From the NCBI RefSeq assembly GCF_029537235.1, contig NZ_CP120638.1:186001-250000 (forward strand): a stretch of 64,000 bases of DNA. The letters run 5' to 3'. This document shows positions 9,168 to 21,487 of this stretch, in pieces; within the stretch, counting starts at the first letter, position 1; each line of letters begins with the position of its first letter. The DNA comes from Rhizobium sp. 32-5/1 (GTDB taxonomy: Bacteria > Pseudomonadota > Alphaproteobacteria > Rhizobiales > Rhizobiaceae). Both the position numbers and the translations under genes were made by a program. Under the pieces are notes generated by a model. The model worked only from the letters and a program-made list of their open reading frames with translations. It was not told where the DNA came from and did no database searches.

Positions 9168-9737
9168 TTACTTGCCGACCTTGACGCTGATCATCCGGTC
9201 GGGATCGGTGACGGAGCCATTATTGGCTTCATCGCCCTTCTTGATCTTGTCGACATTCTCCATGCCCTCGACGACCTGACCGACGACCGTGTACTGGCCG
9301 TTCAGGAAATCGCCTGGTGCGAACATGATGAAAAACTGGGAATTAGCAGAGTTCGGATCCTGGCTGCGGGCCATGCCGACCGTGCCGCGAGCAAAGGGCT
9401 CCTGGCTGAACTCGGCCTCGACGTCCGGCTTCGAGGAGCCGCCCATGCCGGCCATGTCGCCCTTGAAGTCCTTCTCCATATTGCCGTACTGCACGTCGCC
9501 GGTCTGGGCCATGAAGCCCGGGATAACGCGGTGGAAGGCGACATTGTTATATTCGCCGGCTTCCGCCAGTTCCTTGATGCGGGCCACGTGCTTGGGCGCG
9601 AGGTCCGGACGCAGTTCGATGACGACAGGGCCGTCCTTCAGCGCGATCGTCAGATATTCCTTTGCCTGGGCGTAGGCGGAACCAGCGAAGGATGCCGCGA
9701 GCAGCGCGCCGGCGAAAGCGATTTGGAGGATTTTCAT
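9168..9737 (-). CDS. Periplasmic cyclophilin-type peptidylprolyl isomerase
   Basis: A 189-residue cyclophilin with signal peptide MKILQIAFAGALLAASFAGSA (cleavage about residue 24). The domain has VAFHRVIPGFMAQTGD and GTVGMARSQDPNSANSQFFI as in its neighbour. The start at 9737 is chosen because it gives the signal peptide; a longer in-frame extension toward 9839 overlaps coaD and looks unrelated. It likely folds periplasmic proteins and is cotranscribed with coaD and ppiB. Confidence 0.9.
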   Translation of the reverse strand: MKILQIAFAGALLAASFAGSAYAQAKEYLTIALKDGPVVIELRPDLAPKHVARIKELAEAGEYNNVAFHRVIPGFMAQTGDVQYGNMEKDFKGDMAGMGGSSKPDVEAEFSQEPFARGTVGMARSQDPNSANSQFFIMFAPGDFLNGQYTVVGQVVEGMENVDKIKKGDEANNGSVTDPDRMISVKVGK

Positions 9738-9771
9738 GGTAACTCCCGTGAAGATGGTGTGAAACAACGCG

Positions 9772-10266
9772 TCAGGATTTGCGTTTTGCGGCAAGCGCAG
9801 AGTGGACGACTTTCGGCACGAAGGCGGAAACATCGCCACCCATGGCCGCGATCTGGCGGACCAATGTGGCGGTAATGGGCCGCGAGGCCGTTCCGGCCGG
9901 AAGAAACAGGGTCTGGATATCCGGCGCCATCTGGCGGTTCATGCCGGCCATCTGCATCTCATAGTCGAGATCCGTTCCATCGCGCAGGCCACGCACCAAA
10001 AGCGACGCGCCATGGGCACGCGCTGCATCGACCACGAGCGTGTCGAAGGAGACAACCGAAATATCGCCCGCCCTGCCCGGCAGGAATTCGGCCAGCGATT
10101 GACGGATGAGAGCCGCCCGTTCCTCGAAGGTGAACAACGGCACTTTTCCGGGATGGATGCCGATCGCGACGATGACCTGTGCCGACACGTTCAGGGCCTG
10201 AACCAGCACGTCGAGATGGCCGTTCGTCATGGGATCAAACGATCCTGGGTAAAAAGCAGTGTTCAT
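9772..10266 (-). CDS. coaD: Phosphopantetheine adenylyltransferase
   Basis: A 164-residue nucleotidyltransferase that makes dephospho-CoA from phosphopantetheine and ATP, the fourth step of coenzyme A synthesis. It begins [21 protein letters not shown] with the TNGH version of the (H/T)xGH ATP motif, has [21 protein letters not shown] and near the end [20 protein letters not shown] corresponding to the ISSTxxR-type motif. ATG 10266 is preferred over 10281 because the family starts here. Adjacent to gyrA and the cyclophilins, an order familiar from Rhizobiaceae. Confidence 0.95.
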   Translation of the reverse strand: MNTAFYPGSFDPMTNGHLDVLVQALNVSAQVIVAIGIHPGKVPLFTFEERAALIRQSLAEFLPGRAGDISVVSFDTLVVDAARAHGASLLVRGLRDGTDLDYEMQMAGMNRQMAPDIQTLFLPAGTASRPITATLVRQIAAMGGDVSAFVPKVVHSALAAKRKS

Positions 10267-10443
10267 TGCGCCCTTTTCCATTTGGACAGCCTTTTGTCAT
10301 GGACGGCGCACAACCGCAAGGGAGGCTTGAAACGGCAAAGCCATGTTCCCCGGAAACAACAGGCCTGCACGATGAACTTTATATGAAGGACATGTTCATG
10401 ATCGCTTCAAACAGACTTTCTTAAAACAGCAACAACAGCGACC

Positions 10444-10468
10444 GGAACTTTTTGCAAACGACACCGTT
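10444..10468 (+). promoter_or_regulatory. EcfG-type (general stress response) promoter
   Basis: GGAAC at 10444-10448 and CGTT at 10465-10468 are separated by exactly 16 bases, which is the consensus of the alphaproteobacterial general stress sigma factor EcfG. The predicted transcription start would be around 10475, shortly before the small ORF at 10492. Confidence 0.65.
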
Positions 10469-10491
10469 ACTCAGCTGAAAGGATCACGGCT

Positions 10492-10614
10492 ATGGCAATT
10501 CTTCTTCTGTCGATCACAATGTTTTTCACCATGATCTTCGCAACTGTTAACGCGATCCGCAATGAATCGCGTGCGGAGAACGGCGCCATGCGTCAGCACA
10601 ATCTGATGAAGTGA
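10492..10614 (+). CDS. Small single-span membrane protein (40 aa)
   Basis: An ATG start 8 bases after an AAAGGA ribosome-binding site opens a 40-residue frame: a hydrophobic helix (AILLLSITMFFTMIFATV) followed by a short charged tail with RNESRAEN. It lies directly behind the EcfG-type promoter, so expression in stress or stationary phase is likely. No known family was recognised. The next small gene begins five bases after its stop and its ribosome-binding site overlaps this stop. Confidence 0.6.
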   Translation: MAILLLSITMFFTMIFATVNAIRNESRAENGAMRQHNLMK

Positions 10615-10619
10615 AAGGG

Positions 10620-10784
10620 ATGCCGATGGCAATTGTCATGATGTTGGTATCCGCACTGATTAGTATCGTGTTCCTGTTTGATTTTGCCAAAACCATCCTC
10701 GAGCTGAAACGCGACAGGATGAGTATGAAAGACACGATGAGTATGAAAGACACGCGCCGGGACATTGGTGGGTTCAGCGTTTGA
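10620..10784 (+). CDS. Small single-span membrane protein (54 aa) with in-frame duplication
   Basis: A 54-residue frame beginning ATG CCG ATG with GTGAAAGGG as ribosome-binding site overlapping the previous stop. It has one hydrophobic helix (about residues 4-22) and a basic cytoplasmic-type tail. The tail contains the six-residue unit DRMSMKDT followed by MSMKDT, produced by a perfect tandem 18-bp duplication at 10718-10753. A terminator hairpin follows at 10858. It forms a two-gene unit with the preceding small protein. Function unknown. Confidence 0.55.
   Translation: MPMAIVMMLVSALISIVFLFDFAKTILELKRDRMSMKDTMSMKDTRRDIGGFSV
10718..10753 (+). repeat. Perfect tandem 18-bp duplication
   Basis: The unit GATGAGTATGAAAGACAC occurs twice without spacer at 10718-10735 and 10736-10753. 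It is a multiple of three and keeps the small ORF open, duplicating six residues. Confidence 0.9.
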
Positions 10785-10857
10785 TCAATCAACCACCTGA
10801 TCTCGTGTCAAAAGTTTCGAACGACCGACAGCGAACCTCCAGCCGCTGTTGGAATTG

Positions 10858-10892
10858 AAAACCGGACGGTTCCCCTGCCAGTCCGGTTTTTC
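10858..10892 (+). terminator. Rho-independent terminator after the small membrane proteins
   Basis: ACCGGAC (10861-10867) pairs with GTCCGGT (10881-10887) and is followed by a T run, reading on the plus strand. Confidence 0.75.
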
Positions 10893-10936
10893 TTTGTCAT
10901 TTTTTGTGATCCGCCGCAAATCCGTTCTGAAACGCG

Positions 10937-10966
10937 AAAAACCGGGCGATATGACCGCCCGGTTTT
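10937..10966 (-). terminator. Rho-independent terminator of gyrA
   Basis: ACCGGGCG (10941-10948) pairs with CGCCCGGT (10955-10962); on the minus strand the stem follows the gyrA stop and is followed by a short T tract. Confidence 0.75.
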
Positions 10967-10997
10967 CATGTTTACGCTGACTATCGTTCGTACCAAA

Positions 10998-13781
10998 CTA
11001 TTCCGCCGAGGTGTCCGGTGCAGTCTCGCCTTCCGGCAGGTCTGCAACAGCAGCGACTTCCTCGTCCTCTTCAGGCTCCGGCTCGGAAATCCGTTCGACA
11101 GACACAACCTTCTCATCCTTGGCAGTCGAGAAGATCGTCACGCCCTTGGTGGCGCGGCTGGCGAGGCGGATGCCGCCGACGGGAACGCGGATGAGCTGGC
11201 CGCCATCGGAAACCAGCATGATCTGATCCGTGTCCTCGACCGGGAAGGCAGCGACGAGTTCGCCGATCTCGCCGGTTTTCGAGGTATCGGTGGCACGGAT
11301 GCCCTTGCCGCCGCGGCCCGAAGTGCGGAAGTCGTAGGTCGAGGAGCGCTTGCCGAAGCCCTTGACCGAAACCGTCAACACGAACTGTTCACGGGCCTTC
11401 AGTTCCTCGTAGCGTTCATTGGTGAGTTCGCCCTCTTCCGCGACCTCCTCGCCGACCAGTGCGATTTCCTCATCTTCGCCGGTCGCCGCACGACGCTCGG
11501 CCGCAGCGCGCTTCAGGTAGGCTGCACGCTCCCACGGCTCGGCATCGACATGGCCGACAATGGTCATCGAGATGATCCGGTCGCCTTCGCCCAGCGTTAT
11601 GCCGCGAACGCCGATCGAGTTGCGGCCGGCAAAGACGCGCACGTCATCGACAGAGAAGCGGATGCACTGGCCTAGCGCCGTCGTCAGAAGCACATCGTCA
11701 TGTTCCGTGCAGGTCTCGACGGACAGGATTTCATCGCCCTCTTCCTCGAGCTTCATGGCGATCTTGCCATTGCGATTGACCTGGACGAAGTCCGACAGCT
11801 TGTTGCGCCGGACGGTGCCGCGCGTCGTCGAGAACATGACGTCGAGGTTTGCCCAGGTCGTCTCGTCCTCGGGCAGCGGCATGATCGTGGTAATGCGTTC
11901 GCCGGGCTCCAGCGGCAGCATGTTGATCAGCGCCTTGCCACGCGACTGCGGCGTGCCGATCGGCAGGCGCCAGACCTTTTCCTTGTAGACGATGCCGCGT
12001 GACGAGAAGAACAGCATCGGCGTATGCGTGTTTGCGACGAACAGGCGCGTGACGAAATCCTCGTCACGCGTGGCCATGCCCGAGCGGCCCTTGCCGCCGC
12101 GACGCTGGGCGCGATAGGTCGCCAGCGGCACGCGCTTGATGTAGCCGAGATGGGAGACGGTGATGACCATGTCTTCCTGGGCGATCAGGTCCTCGTCGTC
12201 CATATCCGGACCGCCTTCCATGATCTCGGTACGCCGGGGCGTGCCGAATTCGTCGCGGACGGCAGCAAGCTCGTCCTTGACGATGGTCATGATGCGGATG
12301 CGCGACGACAGGATGTCGAGGTAGTCGCTGATCTCAGCGCCGATCTTGTTCAGTTCGTCGCCGATTTCGTCGCGACCCAGCGCCGTCAGGCGGGCAAGGC
12401 GCAGTTCGAGGATCGCGCGGGCCTGCTCTTCCGAGAGATTGTAGGTCAGGTCATCGTTGATCCGGTGACGCGGATCGTCGATCAGGCGGATCAGGCTTTC
12501 GACATCGGCCGCCGGCCAGCGGCGCGTCATCAATTGCTCGCGCGCGGTTGCCGGATCCGGCGCACTGCGGATCAGCTTGATGATCTCGTCGATATTGGCA
12601 ACGGCGATGGCGAGACCGACCAGGACGTGGGCGCGGTCGCGGGCCTTGCGCAAAAGATATTTCGTACGCCGGCTAACGACATCCTCGCGAAATGACACAA
12701 ATGCGCGCAGCATGTCGAGCAGCGTCATCTGCTCCGGCTTGCCGCCATTCAGCGCCACCATGTTGCAGCCGAAGGAGGTCTGCAGCGGCGTGTAGCGATA
12801 AAGCTGGTTGAGGATTACCTCGGCATTGGCATCGCGCTTCAGTTCGACGACGACGCGGTAGCCCTGGCGGTCGGATTCGTCGCGCAGGTCGGAAATGCCC
12901 TCGATGCGCTTGTCCTTGACCAGTTCGGCCATCTTCTCGATCATCGTCGCCTTGTTCACCTGGAAGGGAACTTCGGTGATGATGATCTGCTCGCGGTCGC
13001 CGCGCATCGGCTCGATGGTGGCGCGGCCGCGCATGATGACCGAGCCACGGCCGGTCTCGTAGGCGGAACGCACGCCCGAGCGGCCGAGAATGAAGGCGCC
13101 GGTCGGGAAATCCGGACCCGGGATGATCTCCATCAGTTGCGGCAGTTCGATCCCCGGCTCGTCGATCAGCGCGATGCAGCCATTGATCACTTCGACCAGA
13201 TTGTGCGGCGGAATATTCGTCGCCATGCCGACCGCGATGCCGCCGGCGCCATTGACCAAAAGGTTGGGGAACTTGGCTGGAACCACGACGGGTTCGGACA
13301 TGGTGCCGTCATAGTTATCGCGGAAATCGACGGTTTCCTTGTCGAGATCGTCAAGGAGCGCATGCGCAGCCTTTTCGAGCCGGCATTCTGTGTAGCGCTG
13401 GGCGGCTGGCGGGTCGCCGTCGATCGAGCCGAAATTGCCCTGACCGTCGATCAGCGGCATGCGCAACGACCATGGCTGGGCCATACGAGCCAGTGCGTCG
13501 TAGATCGCCGAGTCGCCATGCGGGTGATATTTACCCATCACGTCACCCGTGACGCGGGCGCACTTTACGTATTTCTTGTTCCAGTCCAGCCCAAGCTCGT
13601 TCATCCCGTAAAGGATGCGCCTGTGGACGGGCTTCAGGCCATCTCGGACATCGGGAAGCGCGCGGCTGACGATAACGCTCATCGCGTAATCGAGATACGA
13701 CCGCTGCATTTCTTCCATGATGGAAATAGGCTCGATGCCTGGTGGGTTCTTGCCGCCGCCGGGTGTGCTTTGTTCAGTCAA
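10998..13781 (-). CDS. gyrA: DNA gyrase subunit A
   Basis: A 927-residue GyrA, the breakage-reunion subunit of the type II topoisomerase that supercoils DNA. The catalytic tyrosine is Tyr130 in [10 protein letters not shown]. The quinolone region reads [17 protein letters not shown], with Ser91 and Asp95 at the positions of E. coli Ser83 and Asp87, that is, the susceptible-type residues. The GyrA box QRRGGKG lies at 559-565, starting the DNA-wrapping C-terminal domain, which ends in an acidic tail ([10 protein letters not shown]). Slightly longer than E. coli GyrA through insertions around residues 740-770. Monocistronic with its own terminator. Confidence 0.98.
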   Translation of the reverse strand: MTEQSTPGGGKNPPGIEPISIMEEMQRSYLDYAMSVIVSRALPDVRDGLKPVHRRILYGMNELGLDWNKKYVKCARVTGDVMGKYHPHGDSAIYDALARMAQPWSLRMPLIDGQGNFGSIDGDPPAAQRYTECRLEKAAHALLDDLDKETVDFRDNYDGTMSEPVVVPAKFPNLLVNGAGGIAVGMATNIPPHNLVEVINGCIALIDEPGIELPQLMEIIPGPDFPTGAFILGRSGVRSAYETGRGSVIMRGRATIEPMRGDREQIIITEVPFQVNKATMIEKMAELVKDKRIEGISDLRDESDRQGYRVVVELKRDANAEVILNQLYRYTPLQTSFGCNMVALNGGKPEQMTLLDMLRAFVSFREDVVSRRTKYLLRKARDRAHVLVGLAIAVANIDEIIKLIRSAPDPATAREQLMTRRWPAADVESLIRLIDDPRHRINDDLTYNLSEEQARAILELRLARLTALGRDEIGDELNKIGAEISDYLDILSSRIRIMTIVKDELAAVRDEFGTPRRTEIMEGGPDMDDEDLIAQEDMVITVSHLGYIKRVPLATYRAQRRGGKGRSGMATRDEDFVTRLFVANTHTPMLFFSSRGIVYKEKVWRLPIGTPQSRGKALINMLPLEPGERITTIMPLPEDETTWANLDVMFSTTRGTVRRNKLSDFVQVNRNGKIAMKLEEEGDEILSVETCTEHDDVLLTTALGQCIRFSVDDVRVFAGRNSIGVRGITLGEGDRIISMTIVGHVDAEPWERAAYLKRAAAERRAATGEDEEIALVGEEVAEEGELTNERYEELKAREQFVLTVSVKGFGKRSSTYDFRTSGRGGKGIRATDTSKTGEIGELVAAFPVEDTDQIMLVSDGGQLIRVPVGGIRLASRATKGVTIFSTAKDEKVVSVERISEPEPEEDEEVAAVADLPEGETAPDTSAE

Positions 13782-14013
13782 TTGTGATCACGATCTTTGT
13801 TAAGAATCAGACAGATTTTTATAGCCGAATGCACCGGCCAGCGCCAATTTCGGCGCGGGGTTTTGAACAGCTTTTGACGCATCGGATGAAGGCCGCACAA
13901 TCCGATGGCAAAAGCCTCTGCCCCTGATTAGCGCTCTTTCCATCCAAGGTCCACTCGCTTAACAATTGCGCACAAGTCCGGACAACGGACATCAATCCGA
14001 GAGGGGAACCCGG

Positions 14014-14643
14014 ATGTTCAATGTCGATCTCTTGATCAATGCGCTGACAACCATCCTGGTGACCATCGACCCGCCGGGATTGGCGCCGATCTTTCTCAGC
14101 CTGACGGTTGGCATGACCCGCGCGCAACGCTTTCAGGTGGCCAGCCGCGGATCGCTGATCGCCTTCCTGATCCTGTCCGCCTTCGCCCTGTTCGGCAACG
14201 GCATCCTCGGGCTGCTCGGCATCTCGATCGGCGCTTTCCGGATTGCCGGCGGCCTTCTTCTCTTCTGGATTGCTTTTGAGATGATCTTCGAGAAGCGCAA
14301 CGAGCGAAAGGAAAAGACCGGGGAAACCGCTGTTACCCTCGACCACATCCGCAATCTTGCGGTGTTTCCCCTTGCCCTGCCCCTGATCGCAGGCCCCGGC
14401 GCGATTTCCGCGACCATTCTTCTGTCGGGCACCTTTTCCTCGACCTTCGACAGGCTTCAGCTTCTCGTCGTGCTCGCAGTCTGCGTGGCGATCCTGTTTG
14501 CATTTCTCGTCATCGCAGAGCGGATCGACCGCTTCCTGGGGGCAACCGGGCGCGCGATCCTGACCCGCCTGCTCGGCGTCATCCTTGCTGCGCTCGCCGT
14601 GCAGTTCGTGGTGGACGGCATCAAGTCGACGATGCAGGGCTGA
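14014..14643 (+). CDS. MarC-family integral membrane protein
   Basis: A 209-residue protein with six predicted membrane helices; the N-terminus LLINALTTILVTIDPPGLAP and the central FPLALPLIAGPGAISATILL motif are diagnostic of the MarC/UPF0056 family. A cytoplasmic loop rich in K, R and E separates helices 3 and 4. The family's transport role is not established despite the name. ATG 14014 follows a GAGAGGGGA site; the longer frame from 13966 is not needed. It runs convergently toward ssb with a shared terminator. Confidence 0.9.
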   Translation: MFNVDLLINALTTILVTIDPPGLAPIFLSLTVGMTRAQRFQVASRGSLIAFLILSAFALFGNGILGLLGISIGAFRIAGGLLLFWIAFEMIFEKRNERKEKTGETAVTLDHIRNLAVFPLALPLIAGPGAISATILLSGTFSSTFDRLQLLVVLAVCVAILFAFLVIAERIDRFLGATGRAILTRLLGVILAALAVQFVVDGIKSTMQG

Positions 14644-14685
14644 CGGTGTCAGCGGCGTCAAAATGTCGGAGCCACCAAACATAAA

Positions 14686-14707
14686 AAGGGCCAGTTACCC
14701 GGCCCTT
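14686..14707. terminator. Shared terminator between marC-family gene and ssb
   Basis: AAGGGCC and GGCCCTT arms surround an eight-base loop, flanked by A and T stretches, so it can work in both directions between these convergent genes. Confidence 0.7.
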
Positions 14708-14731
14708 CTTCGCTTAAATTATAAAACCGGA

Positions 14732-15256
14732 TCAGAACGGGATGTCATCATCCATGTCGCGCGAGAAGTTGGCGTTGCTGGAGCCGCTGGAGCGACCGGC
14801 TGGAGCCGAGGGACGATCGTAGTCATCGCCGCCGCCGAAATTGCCGCCGGCGCTGCTGCCATAGTCGGAGCCGCCGCGAGACGCGCCCGCACCCTGTCCG
14901 TCGCCACGACCGCCAAGCATGGTCAGCGTCGAATTGAAGCCCTGGAGCACAACTTCGGTCGAATAACGATCCTGGCCGTCCTTGTCCTGCCACTTGCGGG
15001 TCTGCAGCTGGCCCTCGATGTAAACCGTTGCGCCCTTTTTCAGATATTGCTCGGCGACCTTGCAGAGACCTTCATTGAAGATCACCACACGATGCCATTC
15101 GGTCTTTTCCTTGCGTTCGCCGGAATTGCGGTCGCGCCAGGATTCGGACGTGGCGATGTTGAGGTTGGCGATCGGCTTGCCGTCCTGCGTGCGACGGATT
15201 TCCGGGTCGGCCCCGAGGTTCCCGATCAAAATCACCTTGTTGACACTACCAGCCAT
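14732..15256 (-). CDS. ssb: Single-stranded DNA-binding protein
   Basis: A 174-residue SSB. Residues 1-110 form the OB fold ([48 protein letters not shown]). A glycine/serine-rich linker follows and the protein ends with the conserved acidic tip DDDIPF that binds repair and replication partners. ATG 15256 is the family start; the 16 extra residues possible upstream are not conserved. It is divergent from uvrA and the two share a LexA box, an arrangement known from other bacteria. Confidence 0.96.
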   Translation of the reverse strand: MAGSVNKVILIGNLGADPEIRRTQDGKPIANLNIATSESWRDRNSGERKEKTEWHRVVIFNEGLCKVAEQYLKKGATVYIEGQLQTRKWQDKDGQDRYSTEVVLQGFNSTLTMLGGRGDGQGAGASRGGSDYGSSAGGNFGGGDDYDRPSAPAGRSSGSSNANFSRDMDDDIPF

Positions 15257-15387
15257 CTCGCTTTTCCTGTTCATCCCGCCAGAGGCAAAAGCTCCGGCCG
15301 CCAAAATTTGAGAATGCGCATCTTAACGGCTGACAGCCGGGGATACGCCCAGCAAGTCGGACAATCCACAACAGATTTGCAATATTT

Positions 15388-15402
15388 GTTCTTTATTTGT
15401 TC
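15388..15402. promoter_or_regulatory. LexA (SOS) box between ssb and uvrA
   Basis: GTTC-TTTATTT-GTTC is a perfect match to the alphaproteobacterial LexA operator GTTC-N7-GTTC. It lies 125 bp before uvrA and 132 bp before ssb, so it can repress one or both until DNA damage. Confidence 0.85.
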
Positions 15403-15526
15403 TAGTAAATCCCTATTATCCTGTCAACCGACTCGGAAAGCCCATCTGATTTTGCCATTGCGCCTCGACATGCGCTCTGCCGTCCTTAAATAGGAAGCTT
15501 TCCAGGAACACCAAGAGCTGAGCACG

Positions 15527-18446
<2,920 letters not shown>

Positions 18447-18468
18447 CAACGAAGGCGGGAGGCAACAC

Positions 18469-19271
18469 ATGAGCAAATCCGGAACGATCCGTTGCGGTAT
18501 CGGCGGCTGGACGTTTGATCCCTGGGAGGGGACTTTCTACCCTGAGAAACTGTCGAAGAAGCGGCAGTTGGAATATGCCAGCAGCCAGTTGAAGGTGATC
18601 GAGGTCAACGGCACCTATTATGGCTCGCAGAAGCCCGAGACCTTTGCCAAATGGGCCTCCGAAGTGCCTGACGATTTCGTCTTTTCACTGAAGGCCAGCC
18701 GATTTGCCACCAACAAGAAGGTGCTGGCGGAAGCAGGAGAATCGATCGAACGATTTCTCGGCCAGGGTTTGACAGAACTGGGACCGCATCTGGGGCCGAT
18801 CCTCTGGCAGTTCATGCCGACCAAGAAATTCGACGCGGACGATTTCGGCGCCTTTCTGGCGTTGCTGCCGGAAAAGCAGGATGGCCTGACGCTGCGCCAT
18901 GTGGTCGAGGTGCGCCATGAGTCTTTCCGCGTCCCGGAATTCACGAACCTGCTCGCCAAGCACAAGGTCGCCGTCGTCTGTGCCGACCACGCGGAGTATC
19001 CGATGATCGCCGATGTGACCGGTGACTTCGTTTATGCGCGGCTGCAGACGGGCAGCGATGATGTGGAGACCTGTTACGACGAACAGCGGCTGGATCTATG
19101 GGCCAAGCGGCTGAAGGCATGGTCCGAAGGGGAGATATCGCCGATCTCGCCCATGCCGATCCCGATCGCTCGATCGAGAACAAGCCGCGCGACGTCTATG
19201 CCTTCTTCATCACCGAGGGCAAGGTCAATGCGCCGAACGGCGCGCGGGCTTTGCAGAAGCGAGTGGATTGA
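18469..19271 (+). pseudogene. DUF72 family protein, frameshifted near the C-terminus
   Basis: Starts at ATG 18469 after GGGAGG and reads IRCGIGGWTFDPWEGTFYP, the DUF72 (YecE-like) TIM-barrel start, with EVNGTYYGSQKPETFAKWA and VVEVRHESF. After GGGG at 19129-19132 one G is missing; the other frame continues DIADLAHADPDRSIENKPRD and YAFFITEGKVNAPNGARALQ to a stop at 19269-19271. Repaired length is about 267 residues. The biochemical role of DUF72 is not known. It follows uvrA by 22 bp on the same strand and ends seven bases before the nnr gene stop on the other strand. Confidence 0.85.
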
Positions 19272-19277
19272 CAGCGC

Positions 19278-20756
19278 TTATGGGTGCAGCGGCCGGATAG
19301 CCTGTACCAGCGTTTCGGCCGTCAGCCCCTCGCCCGCTTCTTTGCCAGCCTCGCCGTGGCGCCAGACCCCGGCCGCGGCGGATTCAAAGGCCGGCATGCC
19401 CTGCGCCAGATGGGCGCCGATGATGCCGGCCAGCACATCGCCGGAACCGGCGGTGGCAAGCCATGGCGGCGCGTTGGTGTTGATCACGGCACGACCGTCC
19501 GGGTCGGCAATCACCGTATCCGCACCCTTGAAGACGATGACGGCATGGCTGCGGCGGGCGGCGGCAATGGCCCGCTCGACCTTTGAGAGCGCCGGATTCT
19601 TTGCTAGGTCCGGAAACAGCCGCGCAAATTCACCATCATGCGGCGTCATCACCAGCCGTGTCGTACCTTCGGCGAAAAGATCGAACAGCGCCTCCGGATC
19701 ATCTCTAAACGCCGTGATGCCGTCTGCATCGAGCACCAAGTGACGATTCCGCAGCAGAGCGACATATTCGTGTGCCTTTGCCATATCGCCGAAGGCAGGT
19801 CCGAGCACGAAAGCGCTGATGCGCTTGTCTTCCAGCCAGGTTTTGAGATCGGAAGCAGTCTCGACCATTTTCAGCATCACGGCAGTCAGATGCGCGGCAT
19901 TGGCCGGTACGGCGGCGTCCGGCGTTGCCAATGTCACGAGACCGGCGCCGGAGGCCAAGCCAGCGCTTGCAGACAGCCGGGCAGCACCCGTCGATAGCGG
20001 CCCACCGGAAAAGACTGCCAAATGGCCGCGTTTGTATTTATGCGCCGAAGCGTCGAGAACTGTCGCCTGTTTGCGCCAGATTTGCGGCGTGTTTTCCCGC
20101 AGACTGCCGTGATGGGCATCGACGATCCGCTGCGGAATGCCGATATCGATCACCTCGAGCGCGCCGCAGAGCGTGCGACCTGGCAGAAGCAGGTGGCCGG
20201 GTTTGCGGGCAACGAAGGTGACCGTCCGGCATGCCGCAAAACTTTCCCCCAGCACGCCACCCGTACGGCCATCGACGCCGGAGGGCAGATCGACGGCAAG
20301 CACCGGCAGGTCCAATGCAGTAACATGCCGCATGACGGTGGCGACTTCGTCAGGAACACTGCGCGAAAGCCCTGCCCCGAACAGCGCGTCGATGATTACG
20401 TCCCCCGGCAAGGGTATAAATGAAGCAAGCAGCGCAGGTTTTAGCGGGCATTGGTCATGCGCGCGTGCGGCATCCCCGCGGAGTGAAAGCGGATCACCCA
20501 GAGCAAATACAGCGGTGCCTGCACCGCTCTCGGCAATTCGAGCCGCGGCAATGTAGCCGTCGCCGCCATTGTTGCCCGGACCGCAGAGGACCACAAACCG
20601 CAGCGCGTCCGGAAAGTGCCTGAGAGCTGCCGCAGCAACTGCCGAACCGGCCGCCGCCATCAAGCCGAAACTGTCGAGGCCCGACGCGGCCGCGGCTTTG
20701 TCGATCGCAGCCATTTCCGTAGGCGATATGACTGCAGAGACAAGGTTCGGGCTCAT
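19278..20756 (-). CDS. nnrD: Bifunctional NAD(P)H-hydrate epimerase / ADP-dependent dehydratase
   Basis: A 492-residue fusion of two repair enzymes for damaged NADH and NADPH hydrates. Residues 1 to about 215 are the YjeF N-terminal epimerase (VVLCGPGNNGGDGYIAA, DALFGAGLSR, AVDLPSGVDG). Residues about 225-490 are the ribokinase-like dehydratase (KRGHLAVFSGG, VMTPHDGEFARLFPD, VFKGADTVIADPDG, TAGSGDVLAGIIGAHLAQGM). This fused form is usual in bacteria. It is divergent from glnB across a 338-bp regulatory region. Confidence 0.94.
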   Translation of the reverse strand: MSPNLVSAVISPTEMAAIDKAAAASGLDSFGLMAAAGSAVAAAALRHFPDALRFVVLCGPGNNGGDGYIAAARIAESGAGTAVFALGDPLSLRGDAARAHDQCPLKPALLASFIPLPGDVIIDALFGAGLSRSVPDEVATVMRHVTALDLPVLAVDLPSGVDGRTGGVLGESFAACRTVTFVARKPGHLLLPGRTLCGALEVIDIGIPQRIVDAHHGSLRENTPQIWRKQATVLDASAHKYKRGHLAVFSGGPLSTGAARLSASAGLASGAGLVTLATPDAAVPANAAHLTAVMLKMVETASDLKTWLEDKRISAFVLGPAFGDMAKAHEYVALLRNRHLVLDADGITAFRDDPEALFDLFAEGTTRLVMTPHDGEFARLFPDLAKNPALSKVERAIAAARRSHAVIVFKGADTVIADPDGRAVINTNAPPWLATAGSGDVLAGIIGAHLAQGMPAFESAAAGVWRHGEAGKEAGEGLTAETLVQAIRPLHP

Positions 20757-20823
20757 ATTTCATCAATCTATCGAACCGAGAGGCGAAAACAAGGATGTTG
20801 CTGCACCAAAAATGTTCAATTAT

Positions 20824-20837
20824 TGTGCATTTGCACA
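20824..20837. promoter_or_regulatory. Palindrome in the nnrD-glnB intergenic region
   Basis: TGTGCA-TT-TGCACA is a perfect inverted repeat in AT-rich sequence upstream of glnB, near other TGCAC-containing words (20799, about 20918). The words resemble half-sites of NtrC targets but the spacing does not match the NtrC consensus, so the bound protein is uncertain. Confidence 0.35.
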
Positions 20838-20959
20838 TATTTACGCACAAATATGATGCTTAACAAATAATCACAGCACTACATGCCCTTGACGTCCCCA
20901 TTGTTTTCCGGGAATTTGCACAAAATTGGCAAAATCGTCTGGTTTTTTCCTCGAAATAG

Positions 20960-21433
<474 letters not shown>

Positions 21434-21487
21434 TTGCCTGGCTTGGCCGGGCTTTCCATATGGTCATCGTAAAAGGGATATAAGAAA

